NCBI GenBank assembly: GCA_021849295.1
Contig: JAJZTA010000007.1
Span: 1 to 64,000 of the forward strand
DNA length: 64,000 nucleotides
Direction of reading: 5' to 3'
Source: Pseudomonadota bacterium
GTDB lineage: Bacteria > Pseudomonadota > Alphaproteobacteria > Micavibrionales > UBA2020
Of this stretch, positions 28,723 through 37,616 are shown piece by piece. The notes under the pieces are model-generated. The model saw only the letters and a program-made list of their open reading frames with translations, was not told the origin of the DNA and searched no databases. The position numbers and the translations under genes were made by a program. Position 1 is the stretch's first letter. Every line of letters begins with the position of its first letter.

Positions 28723-31700
28723 ATGCTCCGTCAGGTCACACTGGAAGATAAATACACCGAGAAGTCGGGCCGTATCTATTTGAACGGCCTGCAGGCGCTG
28801 GTGCGCATTCCGATCATGCAGCGCCAGCTCGACATGGCCGCCAACCTCAACACCGGCACGTTCATCTCCGGTTACCGCGGCTCGCCGCTGGGCGGGCTGG
28901 ACATGGCGCTGCAGTCTGCGCAGCAATATCTCGACGAAAACAACATCAAGTTCGTTCCCGGCATCAACGAAGATCTCGGCGCGACCGCCGTGTGGGGCAG
29001 CCAGCAACTCAACCTCGGCCCCGGCGCGGAATACGACGGCGTCGTCGGCATCTGGTACGGCAAAGGCCCCGGCGTCGACCGCTCGATGGACGCGCTGAAA
29101 CACGCCAATGCCGCCGGCAGCAGCAAATACGGCGGCGTGCTCGCGCTGGCGGGCGACGATCACGCCTGCAAATCCTCGACCTTTCCGCACCAGTCGGAGC
29201 AGGCCTTCGTCCACGCGATGATCCCCGTCCTCAATCCGGCGGGAATCGCCGACGCGATGGAACTCGGCCTGCACGGCATCGCCATGTCGCGCTATTCCGG
29301 CTGCTGGTCGGCGATGAAGGTGATCAGCGATTTCGCCGACAGCTCGGCCTCGGTCTTTTCCGATCCGTCCGCGCTCACGTTCAAGACGCCGGTCGACTTC
29401 AACATGCCGGCCGAGGGTCTCAACATCCGCTGGTACGATCCGCCCGTGGCGCAGGAAGAGCGTCTGGTCACGCAAAAACTCCCCGCCGCGCAGGCCTACG
29501 CCCGCGCCAACGGCCTCGATAAATACGTCATCAATCCAAAGAAAAAGCGCCTCGCCGTTGTCGCCACCGGCAAGGCCTTCATGGACACCATGCAGGCGCT
29601 GGAAGACCTCGGCATCGGCAAGAGCCGCGCCGAAGAGCTGGGTCTCGCCGTCTATAAAGTCACGCTCGTCTGGCCGCTGGAGCGCGAGGGCATCCTCAAG
29701 CTCGCGCCCGAGACGGACGAGATTTTCGTCATCGAGGAAAAGCGCGCCTTCGTCGAAAAGCAGATCAAGGACATCCTTTTCCACGTCGCCGCCGACAAGC
29801 GTCCGCGCGTCACCGGCAAGACCGACGAGAAGGGCGTGCCGCTGCTGCCCGAAACCTACGAGCTTTCGCCCGCGCTCATCGCCGACGCGCTGATCAAGCG
29901 GCTGAAACCGCTCACCGAGGTCAAGCCGTTCGAGGACCGCATGGCGGTCATCCACAAGAATTTCGACCTCAAGGGCAAGCCGTCTCCGGTCGTGCGCATG
30001 CCGTGGTACTGCTCGGGCTGCCCGCACAACACGTCCACCGTGGTGCCGGAAGGCAGCCGCGCGCTGGCCGGCATCGGCTGCCACTACATGGCGATGTGGA
30101 TGGACCGCCGCACCTACATGTTCACGCAGATGGGCGGCGAGGGCGTGCCGTGGATCGGGCAGGCGCCGTTCACGAAAGAGAAGCATGTATTCTCCAACCT
30201 CGGCGACGGCACCTATTTCCACTCCGGTCTGCTGGCGATCCGCGCCTCCATCGCCGCGAACATCAACATCACCTACAAGATTCTCTACAACGACGCCGTC
30301 GCCATGACCGGCGGCCAGCACGTCGACGGGCAATTGAGCGTCGTGGACATCGCGCGTCAGGTCGACGCCGAGGGCGTGAAGGCGATCTACGTCGTCTCCG
30401 ACGAGCCGTGGAAATACGGCAGCAGCGCCAATTTCCCCACCGGCACGCATATCCATCACCGCGACGACCTCAACGAGGTGCAGAAAACCCTGCGCGAGAT
30501 CGAAGGCACGACCATCCTGATCTACGACCAGACCTGTGCCGCGGAAAAGCGCCGCCGCCGCAAGCGCGGGCTCTATCCCGATCCCGCCAAGCGCATCATC
30601 ATCAACGAGCGCGTCTGCGAAGGCTGCGGCGATTGCGGCGAAAAGTCCAATTGTCTGTCCATCGCGCCGGTCGAGACCGAATTCGGCCGCAAGCGGCAGA
30701 TCGACCAGTCGAGCTGCAACAAGGATTATTCCTGCGTCAAAGGCTTCTGCCCGAGCTTCGTCACCGTCCTCGGCGGCGATTTGAAAAAACCCGAGGGCGC
30801 GAAACTCGGCGACGAGGTCGAGGCCTTGTTCAAGGACATGCCGGAGCCGGAAATCGCCAAACTCGACGAACAATTCTCCATCCTCGTCACCGGCGTCGGC
30901 GGCACGGGCGTCGTGACCATCGGCGCGATCCTCGCCATGGCCGCGCACCTTGAAGACAAGGGCGCGACGACGATGGACCAGACCGGCCTCGCGCAAAAAG
31001 GCGGCGCCGTCACCAGCCACATCCGCATCGCCAAAACGCCGGAAGACATCCACACCGTGCGGCTTTCCACCGCGGGCGCGACGCTGGTGCTCGGCTGCGA
31101 CATGCTGGTGACCGCGGACGGCAGTTCGCTCTCCAAAATCCATCCGGAGAAAACCAAAGTCGTCCTCAACACCCACAAGGCGCAGACCGGCGCCTTCACC
31201 CACGATCCGGAATGGCGCATTCCCGCCGACAAGGTCGTGGACGCGATCGCGAAGCTGTGCGGCAAGGACAACATGGTGTCGCTGAACGCGACGCAGATCG
31301 CGACGGCGCTGACCGGCAATTCCATCGCCACCAACATGTTCATGCTCGGCTACGCCTGCCAGAAGGGCTACATTCCGCTGACGCCGGAAGCGATCCTGCG
31401 CGCGGTCGAGCTCAACGGCGCCGCCGTGAAGATGAACAAGCAGGCGTTCCTCTGGGGCCGCCGCGCCGCCTTCGACCTCGAGAAGGTGGAGGAAATCGCC
31501 CGTCCGCGCGGTCAGGGCGATCTCGAGCGCCACCGCGAGCTCTCCAAGGGGCTGGACGAAGTCGTCGAGCGCCGCATCACCTCGCTGACCGGATACCAGA
31601 ACGCGGCTTACGCGCAAAAATACAAAGAGCTGGTCGACGCCGTTTCCGCCGCCGACGAAAAGCTGAACGGCAAGGCGGGCAAGCTCAGCGACGCCGTGGC

Positions 31701-32208
31701 GCGCTACTACTACAAACTGATGGCCTACAAGGACGAATACGAAGTGGCGCGGCTTTATACCGACGGCCAGTTTCTGGCGCAGCTCAAGCAGACCTTCGAC
31801 GGCAAGACCCGCCTCAAGTTCAACCTCGCCCCGCCGCTGCTGGCGAAGCGCGACAAGGACACGGGCGAGCTGAAAAAATCCGAATACGGCGCGTGGGTGC
31901 TGACCGCCTTCCGCCTGCTGGCGAAGCTGAAAGGCCTGCGCGGCACGGCGTTCGACATCTTCGGCTACACCGAAGAGCGCCGCACCGAGCGCCGCCTCAT
32001 CGGCGATTACAAGGCGGCGATCGAGAAGATGTTGCCCGCGCTGGACAAGGGCAATTACGACCTCGCGGTCGAGCTGGCCGCGCTGCCCGAGCATATCCGC
32101 GGCTACGGTCACGTGAAGCTGAAGAACATCGAGGCGGCGCAAAAGCGCGAGGCCGAATTGCTGGAAAAGTTCGATACGCCGGCGGAAGAGCAGAAACAGG
32201 CCGCTTGA
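28723..32208 (+). CDS. indolepyruvate ferredoxin oxidoreductase, fused alpha-gamma form
   Basis: This enzyme decarboxylates arylpyruvates from amino acid breakdown to aryl-acyl-CoA, passing electrons to ferredoxin. The 1161-residue product contains, in order: an N-terminal transketolase-like domain (ISGYRGSPLGGLD), a TPP-binding domain near residues 420-560 (GIGCHYMA, then GDGTYFHSG and a metal-binding segment), a cysteine-rich 4Fe-4S segment near residue 630 (CEGCGDCGEKSNC, then CNKDYSCVKGFC), and the gamma domain (VTGVGGTGVVTIG). In Alphaproteobacteria these parts commonly occur as one polypeptide, unlike the separate IorA and IorB of archaea. The start has GAAAGAGG upstream. It converges on the ankyrin genes with 14 bases between stops. 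Confidence 0.9.
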   Translation: MLRQVTLEDKYTEKSGRIYLNGLQALVRIPIMQRQLDMAANLNTGTFISGYRGSPLGGLDMALQSAQQYLDENNIKFVPGINEDLGATAVWGSQQLNLGPGAEYDGVVGIWYGKGPGVDRSMDALKHANAAGSSKYGGVLALAGDDHACKSSTFPHQSEQAFVHAMIPVLNPAGIADAMELGLHGIAMSRYSGCWSAMKVISDFADSSASVFSDPSALTFKTPVDFNMPAEGLNIRWYDPPVAQEERLVTQKLPAAQAYARANGLDKYVINPKKKRLAVVATGKAFMDTMQALEDLGIGKSRAEELGLAVYKVTLVWPLEREGILKLAPETDEIFVIEEKRAFVEKQIKDILFHVAADKRPRVTGKTDEKGVPLLPETYELSPALIADALIKRLKPLTEVKPFEDRMAVIHKNFDLKGKPSPVVRMPWYCSGCPHNTSTVVPEGSRALAGIGCHYMAMWMDRRTYMFTQMGGEGVPWIGQAPFTKEKHVFSNLGDGTYFHSGLLAIRASIAANINITYKILYNDAVAMTGGQHVDGQLSVVDIARQVDAEGVKAIYVVSDEPWKYGSSANFPTGTHIHHRDDLNEVQKTLREIEGTTILIYDQTCAAEKRRRRKRGLYPDPAKRIIINERVCEGCGDCGEKSNCLSIAPVETEFGRKRQIDQSSCNKDYSCVKGFCPSFVTVLGGDLKKPEGAKLGDEVEALFKDMPEPEIAKLDEQFSILVTGVGGTGVVTIGAILAMAAHLEDKGATTMDQTGLAQKGGAVTSHIRIAKTPEDIHTVRLSTAGATLVLGCDMLVTADGSSLSKIHPEKTKVVLNTHKAQTGAFTHDPEWRIPADKVVDAIAKLCGKDNMVSLNATQIATALTGNSIATNMFMLGYACQKGYIPLTPEAILRAVELNGAAVKMNKQAFLWGRRAAFDLEKVEEIARPRGQGDLERHRELSKGLDEVVERRITSLTGYQNAAYAQKYKELVDAVSAADEKLNGKAGKLSDAVARYYYKLMAYKDEYEVARLYTDGQFLAQLKQTFDGKTRLKFNLAPPLLAKRDKDTGELKKSEYGAWVLTAFRLLAKLKGLRGTAFDIFGYTEERRTERRLIGDYKAAIEKMLPALDKGNYDLAVELAALPEHIRGYGHVKLKNIEAAQKREAELLEKFDTPAEEQKQAA

Positions 32209-32222
32209 GCCTTTAAAGCAGC

Positions 32223-33083
32223 TTACATTTTCAGGGCTTTGATGTGGGCGTAGTCGTTGATGCGCTTCGCGACGGCGGCCGCCTTTTCTACCTTGCGGTT
32301 TTCCTCATGGCTGTCGCTGAGGAGCTTTTTCAGGCTTGCTTCCCTGCAAAGCTCGGCGGGGCGCTGGCCTTCTGCGTTTTTCAACGAGGCGTTCGCGCCG
32401 AGATCCAGAAGCTTGGTGGAGGCGCCGATGGCGTTTCTTTCCGCCGCGTGGTGCAGGGGCGTCCAGCCGCTCTTGTCGGCGCCGTTCACGTCCATGCCCT
32501 TTTCCTTCACCAGATAGGCGATGATGTCGGGGTGGTTGTAATAGGCCGCCATATGCAGCAGGCTGCCGCCGTAGCCGCCGTTTTGCCACTCGAAATTTTG
32601 TTGGAGAACATCGGGGTTTTTCTCGACGAAGTCGCGGACGTCGGCAAGGGTGCCGATCATCATGCCCTGCAGCAGCTTGTGCTGCGGATGCAGAAGGCGC
32701 TTTATGGCGCCGCTTTCCGTCTTGTCTTCGGGCTTGCTGCCGTCGGCGGCGGGGATGTCCGCTTTCGCGCCGAGCGATTGCAGCATCAGGATCGCCTCTT
32801 TGGCGTTGTTGCAGGCCGCGTGGTGCATCGGCGCGAGCTTGCCTTTGGAGGAAGACTGGTCGTTTACGTTCATGCCTTTCTCTTTCACGAGAAACTGGAT
32901 GAACTGCGGCCGGTTGTAGGCGGCGGCCATGTGCAGCAGGCCGCCCGAAAGCTTTTCCTTGCCGCCGGCCCTTTTCGTCACCAGATTCAGCAGCTTCGGC
33001 TTCTTCATCAGCGCGACGCGCAAGTCGACGAGCGTGCCGGCGCGCATGATTTCGGCCATTTTCTTTCCTTCAAAAAACATCAT
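32223..33083 (-). CDS. ankyrin-repeat protein without the shared C-terminal domain
   Basis: The 286-residue product has several ankyrin repeats (GGLLHMAAAYNRPQFIQFLV, APMHHAACNNAKEAIL, GGSLLHMAAYYNHPD, WTPLHHAAERNA). It begins MMFFEGKK, which aligns with the MFGKK/MFDKK start of the three upstream paralogues, so I keep 33083 as start although ATG 33059 has a better ribosome site (GAAGGAAAG). It ends after the repeats with a Lys-rich tail and lacks the EWTALSD-type domain of its neighbours. Ankyrin repeats bind proteins. Last gene of the cluster. Confidence 0.82.
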   Translation of the reverse strand: MMFFEGKKMAEIMRAGTLVDLRVALMKKPKLLNLVTKRAGGKEKLSGGLLHMAAAYNRPQFIQFLVKEKGMNVNDQSSSKGKLAPMHHAACNNAKEAILMLQSLGAKADIPAADGSKPEDKTESGAIKRLLHPQHKLLQGMMIGTLADVRDFVEKNPDVLQQNFEWQNGGYGGSLLHMAAYYNHPDIIAYLVKEKGMDVNGADKSGWTPLHHAAERNAIGASTKLLDLGANASLKNAEGQRPAELCREASLKKLLSDSHEENRKVEKAAAVAKRINDYAHIKALKM

Positions 33084-33114
33084 CTGTTTTTGTCCTTTTC
33101 AAAGCCGAAGCGGG

Positions 33115-34254
33115 CTACATGCCCGATTTTTTCAGCTTGTCGTATCTGTTTTTCGGCGTCGCGGCGGCGGGCGTGTCGCCTCCTTCCGTCTTCGCGCCTT
33201 TGGATTTTTTCTGAAAGGCTTGCGCCAGTTGTTCCTTGGCCTGCTTGAGGAGCTCCTGGTCTTCAAGCTTGGCGAACTTCGTCTTGCTTTGCAGGAGCTG
33301 CCCGCTTTTCAGGTTTTCGGTGATGGAGGTGCAGACGCCGGAGGAAAAATTGAAAAGCTCGGTCAGCTTGTAGCTGTCGCCGGGCAGTGTGCGCGCATAC
33401 ATGATTTCGTTTTCCGAGAGGGCCGTCCATGCGCCGGCGGCCTTGGCGATGTCTTTCTCGCGGGTCTGTTCCGCCGCATATTCCTGCTCGCATTCCTGCA
33501 GCAAGTCCTTGAGCGCGGGATTGTCGCAAGCCGCGGCGGGGGAATTGCCCTTGCCGTTTGTCAGGGACGGGTTGGCGCCGAGTTCCAGCAGCCTGATCGC
33601 GGCTTCCATGGCGCCGTTTTTGGCCGCATGGTGCAGCGGCGTCCAGTTAAATGCCGTTTTTTGATTATTGACGTTCATGCCCTTTTCCGTGACGAGGTAA
33701 TCGATCAGCACGGGCTGGTTGTAAAAGGCCGCCATGTGCAGCAGGGTGCCGGCGAAGCTGTTGTTCTGCCAGCGGAAGTCCTCGTAAAGTCTGGATGGAT
33801 TTTTTTCCACTTCCGCCTTGAACGCGTCGAGATCGCCGGTCTGAACGGCCGTGAAAAGCTTGAGGTCGGGGTTGAGAAGGTCTTTCAGGCCCGGCTTGGC
33901 TTCGTCGTAGGGCGTGTTGTTCTCGCTGTTTTTCGCGTTCAGGTCCGCGCCGAGCGCGATCAGTTCTTTTGCGGCCTGCATCGCGCCGTTCTGCCCCGCG
34001 TGGTGCAGGGGGGTGTTCTGCTTGAAATTCGCCCAGTCGACCGCCATGCCTTTTTCCTGCACCAGAAAGCGGACGATGGCCGCCTGATCGCAGGACGCGG
34101 CGACATGCAGCAGGCTGCCTCTGTGGCTGCCGTCCGGTCTGCTCCACGCATATTCGCCGTTGATCAGGTCGGGATTTTTGGCGAGCGCTTTTTCGAGCTG
34201 GCTCAAGGCGCCTTGCTGGATCAGTTCAACGGGGTTCACTTTTTTGTCGAACAT
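33115..34254 (-). CDS. ankyrin-repeat protein with shared C-terminal domain
   Basis: The 379-residue product has two blocks of ankyrin repeats (TPLHHAGQNGAMQAAKEL, WTPLHHAAKNGAMEAAIRLL) followed by a C-terminal domain of about 100 residues that starts AWTALSENEIMYARTLPG, then YKLTELFNFSSGVCTSI. The same domain occurs in the next two genes upstream. The end is RYDKLKKSGM, matching SYDKLRDLGK in the paralogues. A TTGACA promoter lies at 34290-34318. Function unknown; ankyrin proteins of host-associated bacteria are often secreted effectors, but no signal peptide is visible here. Confidence 0.82.
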   Translation of the reverse strand: MFDKKVNPVELIQQGALSQLEKALAKNPDLINGEYAWSRPDGSHRGSLLHVAASCDQAAIVRFLVQEKGMAVDWANFKQNTPLHHAGQNGAMQAAKELIALGADLNAKNSENNTPYDEAKPGLKDLLNPDLKLFTAVQTGDLDAFKAEVEKNPSRLYEDFRWQNNSFAGTLLHMAAFYNQPVLIDYLVTEKGMNVNNQKTAFNWTPLHHAAKNGAMEAAIRLLELGANPSLTNGKGNSPAAACDNPALKDLLQECEQEYAAEQTREKDIAKAAGAWTALSENEIMYARTLPGDSYKLTELFNFSSGVCTSITENLKSGQLLQSKTKFAKLEDQELLKQAKEQLAQAFQKKSKGAKTEGGDTPAAATPKNRYDKLKKSGM

Positions 34255-34289
34255 CTGCGTGCTCCTTGAATGAAAAATATATGCGTGAC

Positions 34290-34318
34290 ACTTTAGTCCC
34301 GCATATATAATATGTCAA
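34290..34318 (-). promoter_or_regulatory. promoter of the second ankyrin gene
   Basis: TTGACA (34313-34318) and TAAAGT (34290-34295) on the minus strand, spacer 17 bases, 36 bases upstream of the start codon, in AT-rich DNA. Confidence 0.6.
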
Positions 34319-34365
34319 TTAAATATATATAAGTTATTGATAATAAATATCTTTTTATATCAAAC

Positions 34366-35115
34366 TTACTTGCCGAGGTCGCGCAGCTTGTCGTAGCTGT
34401 GCCTGAGCTGCATCGGCTGCGCCGGTTTCTTTGCCGCCGTTATTTCAAGGGCGATGCCGCGGATTTCCGCCAGCTGTTCGCAGGCCTTTTTGAGGGTTTT
34501 CTGATCGGCAAGGTCTTCGAACTTCTTTTCTTCCTGCGTGGTCTGGCCGCTTTGCAGCGTCTCGGTGATGGAAAGGCAGGTGGAGGAGGCGAAGTTGAAG
34601 AGCTTCGTCAGGCGGTAGCGGCCGCCGGGCAGCGTGCGCTCGAACATGATCTCGTCGTCGGAGAGGGCGGTCCATTCGCCTTCGGTGCTGATCTTGACCT
34701 CTTCCTGCGCCGGTTGCCGCTTTTTCTGCTGCAGCAGGTCCCGCAGCATGTGGCTCGAGGAGCGTTCGTCGGGGCACTGGCCGCCGTTGTTTTTCAGCTC
34801 CGCATCCGCGCCGAGCGCCAGCAGCGTCTTCAGGGTTTCGCTGGAGGCGTTGCTCTCGCAGGCGTAGTGGAGCGGCGTCCAGCCGCCCTTGTTCCGCTCG
34901 TTGATGTTCATGCCCTTTTCGGCGGCGAGAAAGCGGATGATGTCCGGCTGGTCGTAAAAGGCGGCGGCGGAGAGGATATTGGCGGTGTAGCTGCCGCTGT
35001 TGTCCTGCCAGGGAAAGACCTTGCGCAGGAACTCCGGATTTTTCGCCACTGCTTTTTTGAGGCCGGCGAGATCTCCGTTACGGATCATTTTGATGGGGTC
35101 TTTTTTGCCGAACAT
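34366..35115 (-). CDS. ankyrin-repeat protein with shared C-terminal domain
   Basis: The 249-residue product starts MFGKKDPIKMIRNGDLAGL, has two to three ankyrin repeats (LSAAAFYDQPDIIRFLA, WTPLHYACESNASSETL) and the C-terminal domain from EWTALSDDEIMFERTLPGG through YRLTKLFNFASSTC. It ends HSYDKLRDLGK. The ankyrin part is shorter than in its downstream neighbour. It follows the fourth paralogue by 18 bases and probably shares its transcript. Confidence 0.82.
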   Translation of the reverse strand: MFGKKDPIKMIRNGDLAGLKKAVAKNPEFLRKVFPWQDNSGSYTANILSAAAFYDQPDIIRFLAAEKGMNINERNKGGWTPLHYACESNASSETLKTLLALGADAELKNNGGQCPDERSSSHMLRDLLQQKKRQPAQEEVKISTEGEWTALSDDEIMFERTLPGGRYRLTKLFNFASSTCLSITETLQSGQTTQEEKKFEDLADQKTLKKACEQLAEIRGIALEITAAKKPAQPMQLRHSYDKLRDLGK

Positions 35116-35133
35116 GCGCGCTCTCCCTGAAAA

Positions 35134-35895
35134 TTATTTGCCGAGATCGCGCAGCTTGTCGTAGCTGTGCGTGGCATGCGGCTGCGGCGCCGCGGGTTTT
35201 TCTTTTTTCTTCTTCGTCATTGTGACGGTAATGCTGCGGATTTCTTCCAGCTTCGCGCGCGCCGTGCCGATGATCTCCTGATCGGCCAGCTCTTCGAACT
35301 TTTTCTCTTCACTCGAGATATGGCCGCTCTTGATGTCTTTGGTGATGGAGGTGCAGACGGCGGCGGCGAAGTTGAAAATCTTCGTCATGCGGTAATGCCC
35401 GCCGGGCAGCGTGCGCTCGAACATGATCTCGGTGTCGGAGAGGTCGGTCCATTCGCCGGCGGCTTTGGCGGCCGTGCGTTTGCGGCTGCGCGCCGCTTCG
35501 TATTCTTCCGCTTTTTCGTTGAGGAAGTCCTTCAGGGGCGGACTGGTGGTTTGCGCGGCGGGCAGGGTCCCGTCGTTTTCATCGTCGGAGTCGCGCCGAG
35601 GTCCGCAAGCTTGCAGGCGGCGGCCTTGGCGTTGTTTTTGGCGGCGTGGTGCAGCGGGGTCCAGTTGTTGCCGCAAACCGTCGGGGTCCATGCCTTTTTC
35701 GGTGACGAGATATTCGACCATGTCCGGATGGTTGTAAAAACCCGCCATATGCAGCAGCGTGCCGCCGTAATTTTTGCCCTTGTTCGACCACGACATCTCC
35801 TGCCGCAGCAGGCCGGGGGACTTTTTAAGCTTTGTTTTCAGGGCCTCCAGGTCGCCTTCGATGATGATCTGGTCGATGCTTTTTTTGCCGAACAT
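35134..35895 (-). CDS. ankyrin-repeat protein with an apparent double frameshift
   Basis: The frame starts MFGKKSIDQIIIEGDLEAL and carries one ankyrin repeat (GGTLLHMAGFYNHPDMVEYLV) and the shared C-terminal domain (EWTDLSDTEIMFERTLPGG to the end HSYDKLRDLGK). Between them (about 35575-35690) the encoded residues are out of character (RQQLDPAAPRRQKQRQ). In the next frame the same bases give NNWTPLHHAAKNNAKAAACK and LADLGATPTMK, a normal ankyrin repeat. One extra base in a CCCC run near 35685 and one missing base in an AAAA run near 35577 would explain both shifts. Length stays normal because the two cancel. This is either a sequencing artefact or a real pair of indels. Confidence 0.75.
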   Translation of the reverse strand: MFGKKSIDQIIIEGDLEALKTKLKKSPGLLRQEMSWSNKGKNYGGTLLHMAGFYNHPDMVEYLVTEKGMDPDGLRQQLDPAAPRRQKQRQGRRLQACGPRRDSDDENDGTLPAAQTTSPPLKDFLNEKAEEYEAARSRKRTAAKAAGEWTDLSDTEIMFERTLPGGHYRMTKIFNFAAAVCTSITKDIKSGHISSEEKKFEELADQEIIGTARAKLEEIRSITVTMTKKKKEKPAAPQPHATHSYDKLRDLGK

Positions 35896-35934
35896 GGGTG
35901 CGCTCCTGATGCCAAAAGGAGAATCCTGCGCGGC

Positions 35935-35963
35935 ACGTTAGCAACGTATCATGAATATGTCAA
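35935..35963 (-). promoter_or_regulatory. promoter of the ankyrin cluster
   Basis: TTGACA (35958-35963) and TAACGT (35935-35940), spacer 17 bases, 40 bases upstream of the first ankyrin start codon. It lies directly behind the yejF stop codon. Confidence 0.6.
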
Positions 35964-35989
35964 CTATATTATGGATAAAAACAGGGATT

Positions 35990-37612
35990 TTATGCGCTTG
36001 CGGCCTTGGGCGCGGCGACGGAGATGTTCAGTGCGGCGGCGAGCAGGGTCTTGGTGTAGTCCTCTTTCGGGTTTTCGAAGATCCGCTCCGTCGGGCCGCG
36101 CTCGACGACCTTGCCGTTCTTCATGACGATCACGTCGTGCGACAGGGCGCGCACCACGCGGAGATCGTGGCTGATGAACATGTAGGCGAGGTTGTGCTTT
36201 TGCTGCAGGTCGCGGAGCAGGTCGATGATCTGCGCCTGCACCGACATGTCGAGCGCCGAGGTCGGCTCGTCGAGGATGACGAACTTCGGTTTCAGGACCA
36301 TGGCGCGGGCGATGGCGACGCGCTGGCGCTGCCCGCCCGAGAATTCATGCGGATAGCGGTGGCGCAGGGCGGGGTCGAGGCCGGTTTCCCGCATCGCGGC
36401 GACGACCCGCTGGTCGCGTTCTTCCGCCGAGAGGTGCGAAAAATGCACCAAAAGCCCTTCCTCGATGATCTGCGCGATGGACAGGCGCGGCGAGAGCGCG
36501 CCGTAGGGGTCCTGAAAGACGATCTGCATGTCCTTGCGCAGGGGGCGGAGATCGTTCGCCGCCATGAGGTCGATGGGCCTGCCCTCGAAGCTGATCAGCC
36601 CCGTGCTCTGGATGAGGCGCAACAGGGCGAGCCCGAGCGTCGTTTTTCCGGAGCCGGATTCGCCGACGACGCCGACGGTTTGCCCCGGCTTGACGTCGAT
36701 GTCGATGCCGTCCACCGCTCGCACATAGTCCACCGTGCGGCGGAACACGCCCGCCTTGACGGGGAAGTGCACTTTCAAGTCCTTGGCGTGGAAAATGGTG
36801 GCGGCCGTCGCGTCGAACGGCATCGGCGCGCCCTTGGGCTGGGCGGCGAGCAGCATTTTGGTGTAATCGTGTTCGGCGGCGGTGAAAATCCTCTCCGTCG
36901 TGCCGTATTCCACCAGATCGCCCTGATACATCACCGCCACGTTGTCGGCCATTTTGCGCACGATGCTGAGGTCGTGGGTGATGAGCATGATCGCCATGCC
37001 GGTCTTTTGTTGCAGGTCTTTGAGCAGCGCGAGCAGCTGCGCCTGCACGGTCACGTCCACTGCGGTGGTGGGTTCGTCGGCGATGAGCAGGTCCGGTTCG
37101 TTGGCGAGCGCCATGGCGATCATCACCCGCTGGCGCTGCCCGCCGGACAGCTCGTGCGGAAAGGCGCCCAGGCGCGTGGTGAGCTTTTCCAGCCCGACGA
37201 GGTTGAGCAGCTCGATGACCCGCGCGCGCGCCTTGTCCGGCGCCATGCGTTTGTGGATGAAGAGGACTTCGGCGATCTGCTTTTCGATGGAATGGAGCGG
37301 GTTGAGCGAGGTCATCGGCTCCTGAAAGATCATGGCGACCTTGTTGCCGCGGATGCCGCGCAAAATGGCCTCCGGCGCGTGCATCAGCTCCTCGCCCCTG
37401 AACTTGACGGAGCCTGAGGGGTGCTCCGCGCTGGGATAAGGCAGCAGCTGCAGAATGGAGAGCGCCGTCACCGATTTGCCCGAGCCGCTTTCGCCCACCA
37501 CGGCGAGAATTTCGCCCTTTTCGATGGAAAACGACACGTTTTTGACCGCGTGCGTCACCTGATCGCCGTTTTTGAAATCCACCGAGAGGTTTTTGACGTC
37601 GAGCAGGGCCAT
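35990..37612 (-). CDS. yejF: oligopeptide ABC transporter, double ATP-binding subunit YejF
   Basis: The 540-residue product has two complete ABC domains, each with Walker A (GESGSGKS near residue 40, GESGSGKT near residue 312), signature LSGGQRQRV or FSGGQRQRV, and Walker B (DLLIADEPTT, KFVILDEPTS). This double layout is typical of YejF, which powers import of peptides such as microcin C. It is the last gene of yejABEF, 4 bases after yejE. Confidence 0.93.
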   Translation of the reverse strand: MALLDVKNLSVDFKNGDQVTHAVKNVSFSIEKGEILAVVGESGSGKSVTALSILQLLPYPSAEHPSGSVKFRGEELMHAPEAILRGIRGNKVAMIFQEPMTSLNPLHSIEKQIAEVLFIHKRMAPDKARARVIELLNLVGLEKLTTRLGAFPHELSGGQRQRVMIAMALANEPDLLIADEPTTAVDVTVQAQLLALLKDLQQKTGMAIMLITHDLSIVRKMADNVAVMYQGDLVEYGTTERIFTAAEHDYTKMLLAAQPKGAPMPFDATAATIFHAKDLKVHFPVKAGVFRRTVDYVRAVDGIDIDVKPGQTVGVVGESGSGKTTLGLALLRLIQSTGLISFEGRPIDLMAANDLRPLRKDMQIVFQDPYGALSPRLSIAQIIEEGLLVHFSHLSAEERDQRVVAAMRETGLDPALRHRYPHEFSGGQRQRVAIARAMVLKPKFVILDEPTSALDMSVQAQIIDLLRDLQQKHNLAYMFISHDLRVVRALSHDVIVMKNGKVVERGPTERIFENPKEDYTKTLLAAALNISVAAPKAASA

Positions 37613-37616
37613 GATT

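Noticed and set aside
28666-32142. 1158-codon open frame antisense to the indolepyruvate oxidoreductase
   Set aside because: High third-position GC in the real gene leaves the antisense frame open. The antisense product is Arg/Val/Gly-rich without any motif, while the plus-strand protein is a clear known enzyme.
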